DNA of 64,000 bases, taken from NCBI RefSeq assembly GCF_032854445.1, contig NC_088301.1, forward strand, positions 54,917,187 through 54,981,186. Direction: 5' to 3'. A model generated the notes under the pieces. It was not told where the DNA came from and made no database searches. It worked only from the letters and a program-made list of their open reading frames with translations. Source of the stretch: Liolophura sinensis (lineage: Eukaryota; Mollusca; Polyplacophora; Chitonida; Chitonidae). The position numbers and the translations under genes are program-made. Every line of letters starts with the position of its first letter. Within the stretch, counting starts at the first letter, position 1. Shown piece by piece: positions 12,864 through 26,000 of this stretch.

Positions 12864-15800
12864 TACCAGGTGAGATCGTTATATTTCGTCATTCAGTGAG
12901 GAGAGATCAAACCGCCGTGCGCTGTGGTAAGAAAAATAGTCTACTACGAACAGTATGTACTGATAAGATATCTCATGGAACGTTCATTGAGAACATGCGC
13001 AGTGAACATATGTTAGAGAATGGCGATGTCGTTGCCTGTACATGCTACTTTATACCCAAAATACATAGACTCGCAGCCAACGTCAGATTGCTTTTTCCTA
13101 CTAAATTTCCGAATTGTAAAGGCAAAATAAAAAAACAGAGGATCTGTAACCTGAAATGGATCTCAGATATCGAAAAAGAAACTGTTTACAAATTTACTTT
13201 CATGTCCAGATTAACCGAACTATTGGTTTGGGGAAGACATCAGTACAGATTTAATTCCCAATATTAAAACATCGAATCGAGAGAAGGAGGAATAAGGACT
13301 CGTGTAAGGACTCGAACTGAGGACTGCACTACGAAGTCGATGACTGCAACTGCTTGGAGTATCAGATCCTTACGCATCATTTTATAACGCCTGAATATAG
13401 TTAAAGCCCAGCGACATGCAGTCAGCGAATCAAAGTCTGTCAGTAAATTCATTCAATTACTATATGTAATTTGGATTTTGGAATTCCGTGAATAAGTTCT
13501 TGACTAATTAGAAATAACAATACAATTTTGCCCGCTCCTTACGGCGCTTGCCCACTCAACAAATCTCATCTCAGCGATGCTGGCGTCCAGACAAGCAATT
13601 ACAAGCAAACAAAACCCAACAGACTAAAACATTTGGCGTTCGGTATACTTCGCTTGCCTGAATCAGTAACACTGTGTCGCTGGGGCGATTTGTGTGAAAC
13701 GTGTTTTCTCAGCACCCGCCGGAGGCTTTTTCCGGGGCAGAATGAAGTGAATGTGCAATTTTAATAAAGATTGAGATCGATATTTTAGAGCTTGGTCATT
13801 TTTTTACACACTTGGTCTCATTATTTTAATTGCTTGTCGATATTTGTGCATTTGGAATAAAAACAGGCAGCACTGTTCTTAGTCTGTGGGGCAAATAGAT
13901 GGCATGAGCCCAATTTAATGAAATCGGCTTAGATGCTTAGAACCTGGCAAAGTACAATCTGTCTGGTGAGCTGTTACTTCTGCGGTGTTATCGTAGCTTA
14001 TTTCCACCTGGCTCTCACAGAAGAACGGTGTGACTGGCCCAGTGAACATCACCGCATAAAGGACTTAGTGACACCCAGCAAACTTGCAGATGCCGTTCCT
14101 GTTGGCAAGAGTTTTTGACAATCATCCTGCTCAGCACTTGTGTGCGGCAGAATAACTGGTAAAGGGTGTCTGCGTCGGTATGCTGGCGTAGGTTACTTAT
14201 TTTCACTTGAAATTAGGAATTTATATGCCCTAGATCTCCGGATAGCTCGTACATTTACAATAATATACCCATTTGTTGACAAGTCACCCAATTCTTTATC
14301 CAAGGGTGAAAAAAGTACAACTGTCTGGAAGAATTAAATATATGTGACGTATATTTTGAAAGAATTAAAGTCATAGACGTGACCCTGTAAGATTTATATG
14401 AAATCTCTCTGCTTTGGGGTCGATATTTTCAAGATATATAAATAGGGTGTATTCATTATCAATTATTAACAGCTGTAATCCACATACCAGTTTTGTTTGG
14501 TTACATTCATATCCTTCTTAATTATACGTCTGATGTCAGTTGATATAACCATTTTTATTTGACTGTTCTTTTAAGCAATAAAATGATGACAGTCAGTTTT
14601 TTGATGGGTGGAGGTAAACGACCGACCTTGTCAAGTTATACTCACAAGTTTTCACGTGTGACTTATTAAAGGCTTTTACAACATATTGATGGAAGATAAG
14701 TATAGTCTTCTGCAATTAAACATAAGGATGAACAAACGGACCCCGCCAGCGCCGTCCTCCTCTTAGTTATCTCCGTCCATGACAGAAATTGAATTCCACC
14801 ATTCTTTCCTCCTTGTTATTACTTGCGCACCGTACAACTTAACCAGATCCAGCTATCAACATCACGTACTAGAACATTGGGATACAACCTGTATCCATAT
14901 ATGTTTTCATAGTCATTAGTCATTTTGTAGGAGTACAAAAAGAATTTTTGCCGTATGTTTCATAGCTCTGAATTTATATTAAGATGCATGTGGAAATTGT
15001 GCAGTGCGTATACTTAGGGAATTTAGATGTCTTGTTCTTGTATGCTCACCTCTGTGTTCACAAACATCTTCACCCTTTTTTATAACATGACCATTTCCTC
15101 AGGCCGGTGTCATTCTGAGCTATAAGTACTGACTATTATGCAGACCGTGCTTAGTCAAGGAAATATATAATTCTTATCTGCCGAAATCCGTTAAAGAAAA
15201 CCGTATGCAGTAGAAAAACATATATAACGCATTTTTCATTGGTATACAGGTATCACTCCCAAATACTCAGGTGTATGACATGTCATGAATAAGCATCACG
15301 TCATGTAGCTCATAATAATAGATTCTCGAGTGCATGTTAGCGTTGATTGAAAGAAGGGAAACCAAGACGGTATCGAAGGAGTTTTTTTGATTTACTTTGA
15401 ATAGCTGGATCAACGTGTGTTACAAATTACAGCCGCTTTTGGTCCAGATCTTTCATGGACGTCATTATATATAATTGATACATTCTCTCATTTTCACCTT
15501 CCTGTTCCTTTGATCACAGTGCAGTTCCTTACTGCGTCAAGGAGACAAAATGCAAGACGTATCGGTAATACGGGGTGTACAAAACATCCATTGATTGTAA
15601 TTAACCGTCCATGGTCCAAATGGTCATTTGTCATGCCATGCGACATGCATCCGGAAATGGCGCGGGGATAAACAGCACTTTCCTTCTGTTACTTCTTTCG
15701 TGAAAGGTTGTGAAATGGGAGAAAAGCAGTGTAAAGGAATGTGGGGGAGTTTCTATAGGTGATGGTCGTAAAAAAATTTCCCTGTCACAACATCTCCTTT

Positions 15801-17333
15801 AGATTTAACCCTCTGACCTTTTCTTCCCTCCTGTCCGATAGCAGAACTGTAAAACTCATGACACAATTCGACCCGTAAGCCAGGTTTCTCCTTATCAGTG
15901 GAAGCTCTGACCGAGTAGCAGTATGCAGGGTACACTTAGCACTGAAAACGATACTGTCCACGTAGAGTTCTTTCTTCGCAAAAGACTCGAAGATTTCATC
16001 TCGGCTAGCATGTTATAGTTGTTCGATTAGCAGAGTCAGTTAAGCATAAGCAATCAATATGTCCCAAACAATCCGAGTAATATCAAATCCACGTGACTGA
16101 ATTATAGAAATAATATGTGAGAGTTATGAGAAAGGGTTTATTTTCATTGCATTTAGTTATTGATGAAACTGCAAATAAGTATGGCCAGATTTGCCAAGAG
16201 TTTGTGTGGCAGGTGGTACAAAATGTGATATATTAGTTGACTGTATGCTAGAGGTTATTATTTGTCCAGGGCCATTAAACAATAGATATCGGCTGGTTGC
16301 AGCAAGCTAATTATACATCGAGATTTTGTGTATGTCCGCACAGTTGTAGTCGGATTGAATGTATTGGGGTGTTTTTGTAGGGTGAACAAGGGCTATAGCA
16401 TAAACCTACAGATCTCTAGTTGTAAGTGATTCGGGACACGTTGCCCAACCACGGAGCCAATAGATAATGGCATGTTCTCGAATGTAAAGGAAACGTGTCC
16501 ACAGAGAAAATCGGTCGTTAAGCCGTATGATTAAAATACAACAGTCTGATGCATAAATCTTATGAAATGAAGATATAAATATAAAGCCATTTATGTGTAA
16601 AATGAAAGAGAGATTCCATGATCAATCACATCCATACACTCATGCAGTTGTATACCTATACACCTTATTAGTAATGAGAGGTAAGAATGGCCTTCTCTAG
16701 CTTATGTAAACCCACAGTCTACATACAAATTAATATCTCAGGTTTTCTATAATAATTGCACACGGTCCTGTGTGAATCACTTAAAGTGTATGCTACTGAT
16801 ACAGGTCATAAAATAGACTGATTTATCACTGTTATGGAACTGACAAATTGACGAACTGGGCTAGTGGAATGATGCTATAACATCAAACATTAACGGTTAA
16901 AGAAACTGTGCACTTCTTCACCAACTATGAAGAAGGGCCGTGAGTTTGAGTGATGGGTTTATTGCAAATCAACAGGCAGCCGACTGCAAGGGTATAGGGC
17001 GTAGCGAGTGACACCGGAAGCAACGACACTAGGCTATTTACCAGCGCTGCCATAACATCTAATATCCAACTCGCCTTTGATGTTCTGTGTTTGTATTCAA
17101 TAACCGCGATGACCACATGTTATATAAAAGACAGATAATCCATGGACATATGATCAGAATGTAAGAAGATATGGTGATATAGATAAGACCATGTGAACAG
17201 TTACTGGCTAATGCACGTTCGTAAAGGGTTGGCAAAATTTTAACCAAACATTACATCCGTCAAAGGAGATTTTGTTTCTTTATTGGCATAAATAGTGCTG
17301 GAAAAATGATTGGTTGTACAAACAGACAATATT
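12864..17333. other. intergenic, no supported gene; one possible degenerate SINE
   Basis: No gene is supported. A stop-free run of about 138 codons follows the SINE up to 13267 but has no recognisable domain. A short frame at 13933-14118 has a hydrophobic N-terminus and two Cys residues but no further support. The rest is AT-rich unique sequence. Confidence 0.5.
14520..14665 (-). mobile_element. degenerate SINE remnant, minus orientation
   Basis: On the minus strand the order of segments matches the SINE core: a CACGTGAAAAC-like start, a CAAGGTCGGTCG-like middle and a TTTACCTCCACCCATC block equivalent to the CCTCCCACCATAA region. Similarity is loose and there is no tail or duplication, so this is a tentative old copy. 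Confidence 0.3.
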
Positions 17334-18614
17334 ATGCACATCTGTCTGCTACAACATTTATCTGAAATGTGCTTTATTATACAGTAGGGAGACTTTATAA
17401 GGATGTTATAATATAGAAATGCACATCTGTCTGCTACAACATTTATCTGAAATGTGCTTTATTATACAGTAGGGAGACTTTATAAGGATGTTATAATATA
17501 GAAATGCACATCTGTCTGCTACAACATTTATCTGAAATGTGCTTTATTATACAGTAGGAGACTTTATAAGGATGTTATAATATAGAAATGCACATCTGTC
17601 TGCTACAACATTTATCTGAAATGTGCTTTATTATACAGTAGGGAGACTTTATAAGGATGTTATAATATAGAAATGCACATCTGTCTGCTACAACATTTAT
17701 CTGAAATGTGCTTTATTATACAGTAGGGAGACTTTATAAGGATGTTATAATATAGAAATGCACATCTGTCTGCTACAACATTTATCTGAAATGTGCTTTA
17801 TTATACAGTAGGGAGACTTTATAAGGATGTTATAATATAGAAATGCACATCTGTCTGCTACAACATTTATCTGAAATGTGCTTTATTATACAGTAGGGAG
17901 ACTTTATAAGGATGTTATAATATAGAAATGCACATCTGTCTGCTACAACATTTATCTGAAATGTGCTTTATTATACAGTAGGGAGACTTTATAAGGATGT
18001 TATAATATAGAAATGCACATCTGTCTGCTACAACATTTATCTGAAATGTGCTTTATTATACAGTAGGGAGACTTTATAAGGATGTTATAATATAGAAATG
18101 CACATCTGTCTGCTACAACATTTATCTGAAATGTGCTTTATTATACAGTAGGGAGACTTTATAAGGATGTTATAATATAGAAATGCACATCTGTCTGCTA
18201 CAACATTTATCTGAAATGTGCTTTATTATACAGTAGGGAGACTTTATAAGGATGTTATAATATAGAAATGCACATCTGTCTGCTACAACATTTATCTGAA
18301 ATGTGCTTTATTATACAGTAGGGAGACTTTATAAGGATGTTATAATATAGAAATGCACATCTGTCTGCTACAACATTTATCTGAAATGTGCTTTATTATA
18401 CAGTAGGGAGACTTTATAAGGATGTTATAATATAGAAATGCACATCTGTCTGCTACAACATTTATCTGAAATGTGCTTTATTATACAGTAGGGAGACTTT
18501 ATAAGGATGTTATAATATAGAAATGCACATCTGTCTGCTACAACATTTATCTGAAATGTGCTTTATTATACAATAGGGAGACTTTATAAGGATGTTATAA
18601 TATAGAAATGCACA
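17334..18614 (+). repeat. 85-bp satellite array, 15 near-identical copies
   Basis: The unit runs ATGCACATCTGTCTGC through TTATACAGTAGGGAGAC to GATGTTATAATATAGAA and recurs every 85 bases, with anchors at 17341, 17426, 17511, 17595 and on to 18530. Copy three lacks one G (84 bp) and the last copy has CAATAG for CAGTAG; the rest look identical. Each unit contains GCACAT/ATGTGC (6-bp inverted repeat) and TTATAA-5nt-TTATAA. The length is not a multiple of three and stops occur in each unit, so it is not coding. Such uniformity suggests recent amplification or gene conversion. Confidence 0.98.
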
Positions 18615-21600
18615 AATCATATTAGGACAACAAGTCCAGCACCAGTAAATAAAAAATTTCAACTGATTTGGGTACAAATTGGAAATAACATGCATATCTT
18701 GAAGGTGTTTACTACGAAATCTGTGAGATTCAAGAGTAACTGCGCGCACAAAATACATAATACTCAGTGTAGTAGGCACTTAAGCTGATCAGAGTCCAGT
18801 TGTTCAAAAGTATATTAGCTGTTAAGCCTGGTATAAACTTTCCTCAGTAGCCCCATTTGTTTTAATTGGTTTAATGATAACTTAACTTTTCATACACATC
18901 TGAACCACCCGCCGTTCAGCTTTAGAAATCCTGACGGACAAGATCATACACAACATATACCAGCGTTTATAATCTTATGTGTAATAAGGTATACTTCGCT
19001 TCAGTACGTTTTCAAGATACTGAAATGTAGCTACATTGTAGATTCAGCAAGGTAAGAAAAATGTAACTTGTTCCACATCTAGCACGGAAAGGTCTCTGAT
19101 CCTAGCCAAACTGGTGCATTAGTAGTAAGCATATTGCTATATATGGTATACAATTTACAACCCAGTAATATAATAAATAATATAATTTGATACGGATTGA
19201 TATGAGCATTTAATACCTCAAAACCTCTGTATCCTCAGACGGGCTAAGTGGCGTGTTACCTTTTGCTTTCCTTGCACGTTGCAAGAACATCCCAAATGAC
19301 TCAGTATTCACCGATGGAAATTTTTCGGTCAGTTTGTCAAGCGGCTTTGTTTTTTCATCTCTCATTTACGTTTGCCGGGGGTGGGGGAGCTGGAGTGGCA
19401 TGTATATCGCAATTTCCATTAGTCAAAAGTGTCCTTATAATTCCCCCATTACCCAGAGCTGCACCCAGTGTCGTGTCTACTGGCAATAAATATGAGGCCA
19501 TTCAAACTATCCTTTTCCCTCTGACATGGAACGACTCTTATGCTCCCAAATCAGTATAATTTGATTACCACAGATTGCGTATTAAAGATTTACGAAAACC
19601 GAGAAGCCGAAAAATGCATTGATTAAATAAATACAATGATGGATAGCGGTCTGTATTTTAAAAACCTTTTTGCTGCACAAACAAACATCGTCTTTAAGGA
19701 TGCCAGTTATTTGACAATTTTCTCTTGATGTAATTACCATGCGATATCTTGGTCGGCAATTTAACTCCTAGTTCTGAGTGCATCACCAAAAAGGCAGAAT
19801 GCACCAGTTATAAGGTTTCCTGATGATAAAAGCTGTATCCAATTATTTTAGCCCAGACAATCGCGCCTTGATTGCTGTTTTGAAGGTCTTGATCTTGTCG
19901 AGTGGAAATGCTTATCTAGACACAGATCAAGCCATGTTGATGGTTATGTAGTTTGCCCCTTTCATATAACATATTCACGTACAAACTGACGGTCACCATT
20001 TCATTGAAAGAGGACATGGGGAAGCTCCAATTGTAATCAGACAGGCATCAAGGTTTATAACACAATGTACTACGCGTTGACACAAAGACATTCTGCTGTA
20101 TATACGCAGTTGGCCTTACACTGTTCTGTAAAGTCAGTCGAATACACACTAGCCTCAAGAGATTGTTACCATGAGAGTGCCTGTCGCCCATATAAAGAGT
20201 GACTGTCTGTTATCGAGTAAACAAATTACTGACGCTTTGATATTACTAAAACTTTAACAATTAAGGGTAAATGAATTTTTGATTACCAAAATATATTGAG
20301 TTGTAATGAGAAACAAAACACAAGTCTAAAAGTTGAAAGCACGACTTTCGTTGTTTGAGACTCCTAGACCACAAAGGCTGTTCCAAGTCGATAATCGCGG
20401 AATTCCATAACAGCCTAATAGATAACACGAGTTTTCAATCAAATGTGGAAGAAATAATTACGTAAATAGTAAATAAAACTAGTAACATGTAAGACAGAAA
20501 CAGTCATCAGTTTTTAATGCATCGAAATCAAATTTCAAACTAGTTGTCCTCGAACGATTTCCACATCAAATCCAAATAAAAGCATCATGGTTTCGCTTTG
20601 GTGCCAACCGTTCATAAATGTACCATGTTGGAGTACTACATGTGGATGCATATACCTCTCTGATCCCGAGTTAAGCGTAATTAAATACAGCTATATGGTT
20701 TGTAAGCCATGACACACTAACGTTTGCGGCATGTAAACACGACCTTGCATTCTACTCATCACAAATGTTTCCAGACCGTTCAGATGTTTGCTTAACTGTG
20801 GGGGGAAACTCAGGACATATAACAAGGTATAAAAAGATAAGACATGCAGCTTTTTGTCAGCATATGACACAAGTGTAATTTTGTCCATTGTGTTTTATCC
20901 AAAAATAGCTCAGAAGGTAAGGAAAGCATGTAGGCATATATTTCTCATTTATTATAAATGGATTAGCGTGTCCTGGAACAAATGTTGACACTACCAAAGT
21001 CAAACAGACCCGAAGAAAAAGTAAATATAAACCATAAAGCAGGTAAGTGTCGCACTTAAACAGCCACCAAACCAGAACGCAACAAGTACAACGGTATCAA
21101 ACAAACCTTTAACTGACAAATTCTTCACAAAGGATATCCAGAGTCCATAAGTTATTGCAAACAATCTTTACATTATTATTATTATAGCGGAATAAAAAAG
21201 ATTCTTGTCGAAATTAGACTTTTTGTTAAAAATGACTTTTTGCTGAACGGGTAGTTCCAATTGTGACATTGTAATTTATCCTCACGTGGATAGCAATATA
21301 TCGAAAGGTCCTGCGTATGGCAAGTACATTTCTCGCCCTTGAGTATTTGTTACTGTGTTGTATGGCGATCTCAATAAACGTCATACTATTACTGCCAAAA
21401 CTCTGTTAAGAACATTCTGTCAAATGCCTTCACTCTTGAAAGAAAAAACACTAGATCAAATGTATATACATATCTATAAAAACTCACATTTAATGTTTTT
21501 AAAGACTTCACTTTTTATTTTGCTGATGCAGGATAATCGAGATATCGCAGTTAAAAGTAATTAAAAACTCCCACGTAGGGAAAATCGACATTTTCACAAG

Positions 21601-22484
21601 AAAAGAATGGCATGTAACAAAACAATCGTGCTAGAAGAATTTAAATGTGTATCTTATTATATAGCTGAAGACTGCACTGGTCTGACATCTGACCAAAACT
21701 TTTGGAAATTTGGTTCCGAATATCTTGTCGTCGATGGCCCGTTGATATGTGGGGTCAGATATGTCTACTGATGAGGTACTTCTGTCTTCCAATCAATGGC
21801 CTAATATTCGCTATATTTAAACTATAGCAATTGCCAGACCAAGTAAATAGGTGATCAACTTCACAAACTTCCCACAGCTGAGTATAAATATGTGGTATTT
21901 ATATACTGGTGGCATTTTGCAAAATCAATAGAAATGCTGCAAAATTAATAACTGTCGACCAATGGCCATTTTAGGACATCCAGCCTTCTGTGTTCATTCG
22001 AGTGTTCCCTGGTGTCTCTAAATTAATTACCAGAGCCGAGTCTTCCGGCTTATATTGTAAAGTAAATGGCATTCACCTCTCGTGGCGTTATTAAACCGGA
22101 TACTATAGTATACTGAAATGTCCGGCATATACTCTATTCTAATGCTGGAGTATAGCCAATACAATATATAAGCAATAAGTAGCCATTTATTTCACAATTC
22201 ACATTTGCCACGGAACCTGAGTAAGTAGGTGGGACTTTTCCGTGTTATTTTCATTCTGCTGAGTTTTCATACTCAGATACATTAAATACTCAAGATTAGG
22301 TCATGTAACTCAGGTGTAATTATCAATGTGCAACTCATGTTCTGGTAAAATCCATAAAACACCCACTAACATTGCCCGGAACTCTCAAAACAATCGCTAT
22401 TACCTGTGTATTAAACTGCCTGGATATATACTTTGACGAGGTCTAAGCTTATCGCAACGACAATTTTTTATTCACATTGCAATA
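18615..22484. other. intergenic, no supported gene
   Basis: AT-rich sequence with one short interspersed repeat (18796-18890) and a small TTA run near 21175. The frame at 19248-19559 (103 codons) overlaps another frame and shows no motif; I treat it as chance. Confidence 0.55.
18796..18890. repeat. ~95-120-bp interspersed repeat, copy 1
   Basis: The segment CCAGTTGTTCAAAAGTATAT, then TTAGCTGTTAAGCCTGGTAT, ending CTTAACTTTT, is matched by a second copy at 41366-41491 with the same landmarks in the same order. It looks like a short non-autonomous element of a kind common in animal genomes. No protein or terminal duplication is visible. Confidence 0.6.
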
Positions 22485-23054
22485 TTAAAGAAAGAGAAGA
22501 CTTAAATATCAAATAAATACCATTGAAAATAGTATGCATTTCTTTGCAGGTTCATGCCATAAAAAATTCTAATATGTACCTCAAGTTGATAAATTATAAA
22601 TAAAGTCAGCGCCAAAATCCGCTGTGGGCGACTCCATTTTGCCTAAGAACTAGTCCTGAAGTCTTATGTGTTAGGGGGAGAATTGCCGTCGGAAACTGCC
22701 GAAGTGCAGTTCATACATTTCCGGTAGAACTCTTCTTCCCAGAAGGTAGTGAACAGTACAGTTCGTTTTCTGCATGACGATCGGGAAACTGGAATGTTGG
22801 GCATAGGTTCCGAGTTAACACGAACAAGCCGCCAGTTTTTTAGGCTGAGAGGCAACACACCCCCAACATAAATTACAGGGTGTTAAAGATGGAGGACGCG
22901 ATGAATTCAGCGATTTATGCCAGCTTTGCCGTTTTCAGACTTTACGTGTATGGCGAGGAACAATCGCAAAATTATGCAGCAGGCACCACCAGATAGAAAA
23001 AATATGCTCTTTTCGGCCTATAGTGTCATTGTTTTAAGTTTTCCTCTTCTTTAA
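22485..23054 (+). mobile_element. TTAA-bounded non-autonomous element, copy 1 (~570 bp)
   Basis: This interval is about 95% identical by eye to 46684-47259 in the same orientation. It begins and ends at TTAA. The ends are imperfect inverted repeats (left AGAAAGAGAAGACTTAAA, right in reverse complement AGAAGAGGAAAACTTAAA). TTAA target sites are characteristic of piggyBac-type transposition, but the usual CCC terminal bases are absent, so the superfamily is only inferred. No transposase is present. Internally it holds a short frame at 22889-22996. Confidence 0.75.
22889..22996 (+). CDS. 35-codon micro-ORF inside the TTAA element, copy 1
   Basis: ATG to TAG, 35 residues, beginning MEDAMNSAIYASFAVF and ending in GTTR. 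The second element copy has the same frame, length and stop, with LY changed to CN at positions 18-19 and one Thr to Asn near the end. I recognise no family. Conservation is no stronger than in the rest of the element, so the frame may be passive; it is listed because it survives in both copies without a stop or frameshift. Confidence 0.25.
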   Translation: MEDAMNSAIYASFAVFRLYVYGEEQSQNYAAGTTR

Positions 23055-26000
23055 AGGAAGCGAAGCCGTTTTTGGTCTTGAAAACTACAGAAAGACAAAC
23101 TGAATACACGTTATTTAATGTACTGATATTTATTTAAGAAGGGTTTATATTATTTTTTTTAATATTTCGAAAAGCTAGACCTATGGACATTGTAATATAA
23201 AAACACATGCACTATACAACTATGTTTGGGACATTCATCCAGATTCGTCGTGTTCCAGGCAAATTCGCCACGAAAACCTATAACATGTTTTCCAAGAAGT
23301 TCTTACGTCTGTCATTTTAAACCGACATGTTTTTTTTTTTCTAAAAACCTATTTCACGTTTTCAGCAATTCTCGGCGGCATGTAAGCCATATTTGATTCC
23401 CCTACCTCAAAGGACTTTCGAACATTTCCAAACAGCACAAAATACATCTAATCCTTGTCAAAATGTCGGATAATGTTATTCCGACTTGGACTCTGCAATT
23501 AAAGCCGTTCAGGTTTGACGCCGCTGTGGCGTTAAGTGCAAGTAGTGTCTTGTGACGGTCTTCTGGGATATGAGCAAAGACGGATGTTTTCATGCATGTA
23601 GAAAGAACCACCGTCAAACGGCCTCCAAGAACCGCTTCTGGGAGTTATGAGTTGCGCTGGACCAGTAGTAGCAGAAGTCCCCTGCGTGGCAGACCTATAC
23701 ATTCATGCTAGTGTGGTTAGCACTTAGCTGCCGACTTCACTCACATTGTTAAGGTGCCCAGGTGCTCACTATTACTCGCCTACCCAGCGGTACGCTCACA
23801 TATCATCGTCTCACAGCTCTTTCTAAAGTACATGTGCATTCTTACAATTGAATATGTGGTCAGCATATCGAATAGCATTCTATGCTTTCATTTATGTTGG
23901 TGTGTGTATATCTGACAGAGCCTCGCATGTGAAATATCTCAATGAGGTAGCCCAATGCGTCTCACTTGGTCGTCTCAAACTGGATCGCTCATATGTGTAG
24001 AGGATTGTCACATATCAGACAATCCATTCACTCCTGTCCGGCACGATAACGTGTATGTCAGTTCCCTTGAAAACGGTTCTGTAACAGTTCATTCAGTAAT
24101 TGCAGTAGATCATCTGACCTCATCTTTAACACTACCTGAATCGAAACCATCCGTCCTGCACAGTTTTAGGGCCTCTACAGACGTGTGATGGAAAGATAGT
24201 CCTTTCAAGATTACTTTTCAAAGAAAATGATATGAAGCTTAAAGGCAGCGAAGAACCGTTTATCATTACCATATTCACGAACGCTTCAATGGCTTGTCGT
24301 GTTAGATAATTGCTCTTCTGGCCGGCTTTACCGGATTTTGGCATTCAACTTGATGTAGTGCAATACGCCAAGGCATCGTACAAATGTTTGGGTTAGAATC
24401 TGGATGTTTTTCGGTGAATGTATGACTCTGGGAGGCGAGATGCTGGTTTCATCTTAGTGTTTCGTATCAGGTTTGGATACCTACACTACAGAAGATACGA
24501 GTTCTTCTGCTTGTTTACATGGCATTTTTACGCAAATTATCACGAGATAGGCCCTGAAATCCCCTTGGTGGAGATATGTACATTGCACGAAAGGGAGAAG
24601 ATCTAACGCGGTATTGTAGACTTGGCACCCGTTCCGTGATATCTACGCAGAAAACACCATGGGATTACTGTAAAAAACATAACATTCGGAAATAAAACCA
24701 ACGGGGCGTTTATATGGTCTGAATAACTTGTTTTTATTTTGTTGGCATTTTACTTTATATATCAAAATAGAGATTTATCTGTATATTGGCAGAAAAACTT
24801 ATAACTGGTTCGAAATAAGGTGAACATCAAACAACAGTTTCCAGTCTAAACTTGTAAAGGCTAGTAAACACTATTAAAACATGATCTACTATGGCATGAC
24901 CCGACGGTAGAAATTCAGATGGATATGAACTAGCTTCATTAGACTGATATATGCGATTGAATCTATTGATCTGTAGGTACCATGTGAACATTTATTATTA
25001 ATTTAGACTCAGCAGATGCATGGTGATAAGGTTTGCGATTTTCTCGACTACACTCGTCTCTTCAGGTTCTAGATAAATCATCACATTGCTCCACCGCGAT
25101 GATTATGAAATGACACTGGTTACCCTTAATAGAACTTGTCCTACAGAAACTGTAGAACTGTCCACTGTACCCGCAATAGATGTTTCACGCAATTAAACAA
25201 GGACAGTGGATAAGCGAGTAGCTTTCAGTTTTCATGTTATTTCTTTAAGACAGTATTCATTATCTGGCGATCTAGGGTGAATGGATTCAGTTTATTGAAT
25301 GCTGGCTAAAACGCCACCGTGTGTACTTGTATTAGAACATTTCTTGATTCCTTTGGGTTTCTGGTAAAAACCTGGTATTTGTTGGATAAACAGTGTTAAA
25401 TGTATAAACATCTGTACTTATACACCACAAACAAATAAAGTTAAACTTAACTTGAAATTTCATTGTTGTTTATATCCAGGGCAAAACATTGGCAAATGTA
25501 ACATTCTACACCCTCGCTATTTCTCACTAGCAAACGCTGGTTCAAAGGGATTGATTTTAGTCAAAAATTATGTAAATGCCTGAAACATCTGGGATAAATT
25601 AAAATTGCTGAAAAGAGTGTGTGACGAATGTTATGCGGCACAAATAGTTTATAGCTATTAACAGCCTTGAAACTATCGCGTTATTTGTTCAGAAGAAAAT
25701 CTTTGTCAATCTAAGTTAATTCGAACTTTCATACGCCTTGAATAAGCGAACTCAGAAAGGAACAAATAACTGTTCAATGCTTTTACCTAAACATTTCGTT
25801 TGAGACTTGATAACTTAGCTTCATACAACAATTAGTATTCCCTTAAAAATGTGTAGGCCATACTGTGCTGTGTTTGTGAGGAATGATCGATTCATTTTTA
25901 GGGGACTTTCTCAAGTGGACCTAATTTGGTCCCATTGTCTTTGAAATAAAAATTCCGTGAATTGATTCGTAAAAAATAGACGCACATCTTTAAAATACAA

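Noticed and set aside
13933-14118. Small secreted protein (hydrophobic N-terminus, 61 codons)
   Set aside because: The hydrophobic stretch contains Cys and Tyr and lacks a good cleavage site; no promoter, splice or family support.
17334-18614. CRISPR array
   Set aside because: The 85-bp units are tandem with no unique spacers, and the window is eukaryotic.
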